Below, in pieces: positions 58,800 to 64,000 of a DNA stretch of 64,000 bases (the first letter of the stretch is position 1; each line of letters begins with the position of its first letter). Made by a program: the position numbers and the translations under genes. Location: contig CM056577.1 of assembly GCA_029721435.1 (NCBI GenBank), positions 30,534,719 through 30,598,718 on the forward strand, written 5' to 3'. A model generated the notes under the pieces. It did no database searches and was not told the DNA's origin. It worked only from the letters and a program-made list of their open reading frames with translations. The DNA comes from Gymnothorax reevesii (taxonomy: Eukaryota; Chordata; Actinopteri; Anguilliformes; Muraenidae).

Positions 58800-59477
58800 T
58801 AGCCTGCATTGCCGGCGGTCAGCAGCAGGCGGGAGAAAGGAGAGGAAAGACCGCCTGCACGATAACGTAGGGATTTTGAGTAGCCGCCCACTTCCTTGCG
58901 CAACGAGCCGCGACGGACCACCCCTTTTTTAAACCAATACGTACTTCTTGGTACGTTTCGCTGTTCAGCTCTGCAGCAGTGCATTCTAAAGATTGTAAAT
59001 CTAGTAGCTGGTCAGAGATGAGGCTTTTCAGAGGAGAAATTACGAGAATGCTTTCTGCCTTTCGCATTGACGTTGATTCCAAATTTTTGGACAAACCAAG
59101 TACAGTAAAAGTCATGCTTTTACCGAAGCCAGTCAGCAAAACTCCAAGTACATCTTTACCATCTAGTAAATGATTGATCGACTGTAGCTGTTCGTTCTTT
59201 AGAGTAATCTTTCGGTCGTGAATTTCAAGATATTAAAGCGATTTCTTTATCAAAGCGTCGTTCTCTACATTCGCCATCTTTGCTCTGGCAGTTTAAGGCG
59301 TAACCATGCGTTGCGTTACATTCGATGACAATTCAATTCTGATTGACACCTCTACTTAAGCCAATCAGTATTTCCCGTTCACTGGTGAACGGACAACTCA
59401 AAATCCCTACGTTATCGTGCAGGCGGTCTTTCCTCTCCTTTCTCCTGCCAGCCGCTGACCGCCGGCAACGCAGGCTA
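58800..59477 (-). mobile_element. 678-bp TIR element carrying a helicase fragment
   Basis: 82-bp terminal inverted repeats (58800-58881 and 59396-59477) beginning TAGCCTGCRTTGCCGGCGGT and differing at four positions, flanked by a perfect 8-bp duplication GTTTTCAA (58792-58799, 59478-59485). The inside is not transposase-like. It carries the 5' part of a helicase-like gene with its upstream sequence, on the minus strand. The superfamily is not identified: 8-bp duplications occur in hAT, P and Merlin, but the terminus is unlike the usual hAT CAG. Confidence 0.9.
58921..59277 (-). pseudogene. RecQ-like helicase N-terminal fragment (captured)
   Basis: An ATG at 59277 in good initiation context (AAAGATGG) opens MANVENDALIKKSL, then an in-frame TAA (59233-59235), then continues ITLKNEQLQSINHLLDGKDV, a P-loop-like LLTGFGKSMTF (helicase motif I), and ILVISPLKSLISDQ (motif Ia as in RecQ-type SF2 helicases), ending near SETYQEVRIG. 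After that the frame runs into the terminal repeat. DEAD/DExH and later motifs are absent. An inverted CCAAT box (59361-59365) lies upstream. This is a gene start, not a working helicase. Confidence 0.75.
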
Positions 59478-59489
59478 GTTTTCAAAGGT

Positions 59490-59890
59490 GCAGAGTAACA
59501 AAGTACATGTGCTTCGTTACAGTATTTAAGTAGGCTAGTTGTTGTTTGTACTTTACTTAAGATTTTTTTTAAACCGGGACTTTTACTCTACTACATTTAA
59601 AAGATAAAAAAAGTATACTTTCACTTCATTACTTTGACACTGGCAACTTAGTTACTCATTTCACATTAAAATATGAATTTAAATCATCATTTATGGATTA
59701 TCTAGATTTGCCGTGTTGGAGAAGAACAGCGGTGCTCGGGCAGGGTATCATTAGTGCTTTGTGCAGATGTGTTTGCCCACGGACATGGAGCTGCAAATTT
59801 ATGCACGCAGAACATAACGTGAGTGGGGAGAACAGGCCATTCAGCCCAAATCAGCTCGCCAGCTTTTTTTTTTTTCTATTGTAAATATAA
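59490..59890. other. Unassigned non-coding stretch
   Basis: No gene or identified repeat before the LINE 3' end. Confidence 0.5.
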
Positions 59891-59894
59891 TATG

Positions 59895-61259
59895 TAAGTC
59901 AATATGTCAAGTCAAGCCTGCTCTTGAAAATTTCTTGAAGGTTTCTGCCTCAACAAAATGGTCAGGCAAGCTATTCCGCATCGAAATTACTCTTAAAAAC
60001 TCAAAAAAAAAATATTACCTGATATCAGTGGTAAATTTACCCTTGGCCAACTTCCATTTGTGATCCCGAGTTCTACTAACAGAACTTGGCCAAAGGAATC
60101 CAACATAATTCACTTTGTTAATCCCTTTAAGATATTTAAAGACCTCAATCAGATCACCCCTAAGTCTCCTTTTCCCAAGACTAAAAAGATTAAGGATCTT
60201 CAGCCTCTTCTCACAGCTTTCATCTTTTATACCCGGAATCAGCTTAGTGGCTCTTCTCTGAACTTTTTCAAGAGCCTCTATATCTTTCTCAAAGTATGGA
60301 TCCCAGAACTGTACACAATTCTCCAGATGTGGTCTGACGAATGTGTTGTACAAGAGAAGTATCACCTCCTTGGATTTGTTCTCAATACTTTTGGCAATGT
60401 ATCCCAGCATCCGATTGGCTTTTTTAACACCTACTCCACAATGGCTAGAACCTGTGAGGGTTTGGTCAACAATCACCCCCAGATCTTTTTCGTGTGGAGC
60501 ACATTCCAGTTTTAAACCTCCCATGAAGTAATCCTGTCTAATGTTTTTATTACCTACATGTACAACTTTACATTTCACTACATTAAATTTCATTTGCCAC
60601 ATTTCTGCCCAATTCTGGATTCTGTCCAAATCATCCTGAATCACTTTAGTGGACTCTAAACTATTTGCCAAACCTCCCAATTTAGTATCGTCAGCAAATT
60701 TAACCAATTTGATCTCAATATTCCTATCAAGGTCATTAATGTAGATGAGGAACAGCATGGGTCCCAACACCGATCCCAGAGGGACGCCACTCCCCACCAT
60801 ACCTAGCTCAGATGAGGTTCCACTGACCACCACTCTTTGTGTTCTGTCCTGTAACCAGTTTTGAATCCACTCCAGAATACCTCCTGTAACTCCAATGGAG
60901 CTCATTTTAAAAATGAGTCTCTTATGCAGTACTGTATCAAATGCTTTCTGAAAATCCAAGTACAGGTATATGATGTCATAAGCCCTGCTCTGATCATAAG
61001 TCTTAGTAGCCTCTTCAAAAAATTCCAGAGGGTTTGTCAGGCATGATGTTCCCTTACGGAAACCATGTTGGCGGTGTCTCAAGATATTATTAACTTCAAT
61101 CTCCACTAAATAATCTTGAGCATTGGACATGCCCTCTAGCTGACTAAAAACCCCCTCCGAGGTAAAATTTGCAACAAAGGAAATGTTTAAGGTATCCGTA
61201 ATATCCTTTTTATCATATAGCAGCGAGTGCTGAGCGAGTGCTGAGAGCTTGTTAGTCAA
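59895..61259 (-). pseudogene. LINE reverse transcriptase (Jockey/CR1-like), 5'-truncated
   Basis: A 414-residue frame (61259-60015) gives FRKGTSCLTN (about 1.03 kb from its 3' end), DFQKAFDTV (first Asp box), VPLGSVLGP (usual Q replaced by L), FADDTKLGG with the catalytic DD, the thumb region and LEKVQRRATKLIPG. A shifted frame past 60014, in a T/A run, supplies the normal ending (NSLPDHFVEAETFKKF). The RT region just upstream of FRKG is missing, so there is an internal deletion as well as 5' truncation. Endonuclease and ORF1 are absent. Most catalytic residues survive, implying moderate age. Confidence 0.88.
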
Positions 61260-61264
61260 TATGT

Positions 61265-61710
61265 AATGTGCAGCTTTACAATCTATACAACGTGATTTTG
61301 GTCAGTGGAGGCAGAGTTTTTGTTTTGGCAACAGAGTTACATAGTGACATTAGAATGCTATCATAAGATTAAACAGTGGACTATTTGTAGAAGTTTTTTT
61401 TTTTATCAGGGAAGAATAAATTTGTTTAAGTTGTCATTGCTGTTTGTGATTTTCCACAGAGATAAACCATTCATTGGATCAATGATTGGATTCACCAAAG
61501 ATTAAAGCTGATCTATCATTTTTAAATCTTGTGGCTATTTGAAAAGCCAGCAATCATGACTTTTGCTCTTGAAAGTTTCTTCAAAACTCCAACCCAGAAA
61601 TCAATTGTGCTGGCATAGAAGAAGGACTTGCTGCGAATAGCCTCAACCCTTGGATTATCTGATGTGAAATCATCAATGAAGAAACAAGAAATATTGAGCA
61701 TTTGGTAAAG
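61265..61710. other. Unassigned non-coding stretch
   Basis: No gene or recognised repeat. Confidence 0.5.
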
Positions 61711-61713
61711 CCA

Positions 61714-62656
61714 CTTGCAAACTGGACACGAAACAAATTTTTCGCACGACTGATTACAGACAAAGTGAATGCAAAGACGCGATAGTCGTACAGGGTTTTA
61801 ATATAGCTCTGTGTCCCAAAGTTATAAAAGTTTTAAATTTTCTGAGTATTCCAGGAATTATTAGACGTGCAAACTCGGCCATGTTTGTGTTCGACTTTCA
61901 CAAAATGCAAAATTGATAGCTATCGACTTTTCTTGGTCTTTTTAGCCTATTCGTCTGTTTTCTTCCGTTGAAGATAGACAACAGTCTTTATTTGGTCTTT
62001 CTTTTAAAAATTAGTCAGATGGATTGAACAGATTCACGCTTTATTTCCACACCAGAGATAAAATAGTGCGTGAGCGAATCAATTCCATGACCATTGACGG
62101 TGTGAATAAATTATCGCATGCACGATCAAGACTGTCCAACTCGAAATACTCCATGTCCAGCAGCCAGCAAAAAGTTAAAGTATTGATATGAGAACACATT
62201 TTTAACAAAAAAAAGAATAAAATATATCACCAACAAACGGAACATCCAAGAAAGATGACCTGCAAATAAATAAATCGCAGTGTTCATCGGATGTTCTGTT
62301 GTTAAAATGTTTCTTTTTATTTTTTATTTCGTTATCAATCTGTTCTAATCGTCCTCTTTCTTTTTTTGGTCAGACATGGTGCATTGTACATTGTCCATGT
62401 CGACTCACTTTATTGAGCAGAGCTTAAACAGAAACATTGATTGAAATTCTCGGTACGCATCTTGAAGAACTGAGCCCTCTTATCAAAATATTCACGTTTA
62501 ATATCTAAAAGAGTCAGTAGATTTGAAGAAATTAAAAACAATAATTGACTGTCAGACACGGAGATATATTAAAACCCTGTCAGACTTTCGGACACGAGAC
62601 ACTGCGTTCAAAGATATCTGTCGTGCGAAAAATTTGTTTCGCGTCCAGTGTGCAAG
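61714..62656. mobile_element. 943-bp inverted-repeat element of unknown superfamily
   Basis: The ends read CTTGCAAACTGGACACGAAA and, inverted, CTTGCACACTGGACGCGAAA. Both continue with CAAATTTTTCGCACGA and, after a less similar part, CAGGGTTTTAATATA, so the arms extend ~110 bp (61714-61825, 62547-62656). No coding. The target duplication is not clear. A solo end of the family lies at 33692-33766. Confidence 0.75.
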
Positions 62657-62659
62657 CAG

Positions 62660-63335
62660 CTCAATACTCTACTATAATTGTCACTTAGGTCGTTTTTAGT
62701 GGGGGAAAGGAATACAACCTGATTGCTATGATGTCGTACTGAGTTAAGATCACATATTGAAAATAAATGTGTAACGTATTTTGCATTGTTGTCCGTGCAT
62801 GTTAATCTCAACATTTTAAGCAGCAACAGGGTGTAATAATAGGAACACGTATCCATTGTTTCTCCTTCCATTGAGCAACCGTCGTATTTCATTCTAACTT
62901 CATAATTTTGAATGATTTGACGTAGTTTCGTTTTGAAATTCCATTCAAGTTCGCTAATGGTAATAATTCGCGAATGCCCTAGCTAGCCAGCTAACTCATA
63001 TTCGTAATGCTTGATATAGACGTAAGCGGTGCAGAAAACATGCCTGAAGCAGCAAAGTAAAATGCAACATTAACGCATCATGCAGGTATAGGACAGAGGC
63101 TTCTATATTCCAACACATTAAAGGTGAGGAGAGGAGCTCATTTGATTGGTGAAGATTTGACTCGGCTGTGTTATACCCAAACACGCATTCTTTGCCACTT
63201 GCGCAGGAAGGCGGGAAAGAGGCGGGACAGAGGAGTACTTGCACCAGGCTACGCCGGGCACAAAATTGCAACATACGCCTGGACACACCTCGTTGACGTG
63301 GTGCACCCCCCATTCACCGTGCCTGTGCCTGGTCT
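62660..63335. other. Unassigned non-coding stretch
   Basis: No gene supported. Frames on both strands overlap each other. It leads into the pol frame starting near 63342. Confidence 0.45.
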
Positions 63336-63341
63336 ACGAAT

Positions 63342-64000
63342 TTAGAGCCCTTGGTCTCTGAGCCTGTTACTGTTGGTGTTAGGTCTTCTCTTCCTTTCAA
63401 AGGTGTTCATTTGCTTTTTGATAATGATCTTGCTGGGGATAAGGTTGTGCCCCACCCTGTTGTAACTGACACTCGTTTGATTGATCAAGAATCTGTATCT
63501 TTTGAGGAGGAAATTAGAGACCTCTATCCTTCATGTGCAGTTACTTGTTCTATGGCCATAAAAGCTATTCAAGATGATGCTGACCTGGACTTCAACCTTG
63601 CTGATACCTTCATTGGGCAGTCTTTTCATAAGGACCCTTCCAGTCCTGAGATGTCTGGGAAATCTTCAGACTTGTCCTTGTTAGGTCATTCTAATGACAT
63701 TCTTTCTCAGAAACAACTTATTCAGGAGCAACAACAAGCTTGTGATCTAGCGTATCTTCTTCCACAGGCTGCAAGTGAACAAGAGGCTAATCAAGTTCCT
63801 GTCTGTTTTTACAATAAAAATGGTGTGCTTATGAGAAAGTGGCATCCACCTGCTGTTTCTGAAGATGAAGAGTGGATGATCACCCTTCAAATTGTTCTTC
63901 CAAAGTCTTATCATCAAGAAACTCTTAGTCTGGCCCATGACAATCCTATGTCAGGTCATTTGGGTAACAAGAAGACCCTTCAAAATATCAGGAATAATTT
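63342..64000 (+). CDS. Gmr1-type pol polyprotein, partial (third copy, runs off the window)
   Basis: An open frame with no stop runs from about 63342 to the window end (about 219 codons). It aligns in order with the other two copies: SLPFKGVHLLFDNDLAGDKV (end of protease, compare ILGNDIAGEKV and LLGNDLAGGKV), an acidic linker with YPSCAVTCSMA, VLMRKWHPP, and the start of the integrase zinc module (LAHDNPMSGHLGNKKT). Upstream gag and the first half of protease are absent or shifted out of frame (VPVP at about 63319 may be a remnant), so the copy looks 5'-truncated. It lies on the plus strand, opposite to the other copies, and its sequence is more diverged from both. Confidence 0.88.

Noticed and set aside
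1..64000. CRISPR array or bacterial-type operon
   Set aside because: No regularly spaced identical repeats with unique spacers. The repeats are microsatellites, minisatellites and transposon ends.

Overview
The window reads as non-coding, transposon-dense DNA from a ray-finned fish. The evidence is the mixture of repeat families: Tc1-like, hAT, piggyBac, L2/CR1-type LINEs, tRNA-derived SINEs, and Ty3/gypsy elements with the unusual Gmr1 domain order, plus long CA/TG microsatellites. I found no exon that I can assign to a host gene. Every substantial reading frame belongs to a mobile element. The species cannot be named from the sequence.

Layout. 0-10 kb is mostly unassigned DNA with CA-rich tracts, a palindromic hAT MITE (3.85-4.18 kb) and a short inverted-repeat MITE (7.94-8.14 kb). 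10-13.3 kb holds copy A of a ~1.3 kb unclassified repeat and an L2-type LINE reverse-transcriptase relic. 17.66-25.80 kb is a TA-flanked DNA transposon split by a Gmr1-type retrotransposon (18788-25172, minus strand). 26.24-32.95 kb is a hAT-like element split by a second, nearly intact Gmr1-type retrotransposon (26350-32372, minus strand, one 1610-residue gag-pol frame). 34.5-41.2 kb has a Tc1-type MITE, a 69-bp minisatellite, LINE/SINE-type tails and a deleted Tc1 copy. 41.2-44.4 kb is a three-layer nest: a pogo-like TA element containing a piggyBac relic, which contains a SINE. 44.5-45.6 kb is a minus-strand LINE relic. 46.0-54.5 kb is a pile-up of IS630/Tc1-like elements with shared termini, one carrying a spliced, broken transposase gene split by copy B of the unclassified repeat. 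55.2-56.7 kb is a TG-rich minisatellite split by a deleted Tc1. 58.80-59.48 kb is a TIR element carrying the start of a helicase-like gene. 59.9-61.3 kb is a minus-strand LINE RT. 61.7-62.7 kb is another inverted-repeat element. From 63.34 kb to the window end a third Gmr1-type pol frame begins.

How the parts relate. The region is an archive of nested insertions, so relative ages can be read from who interrupts whom. Both full-length retrotransposons landed inside older DNA transposons and kept target duplications. The most notable points are the integrase-before-reverse-transcriptase order with tRNA-Pro-type primer sites, the 678-bp TIR element with a captured helicase start and a perfect 8-bp duplication, and three TA-flanked families that share a G-rich outer terminus but differ just inside it.
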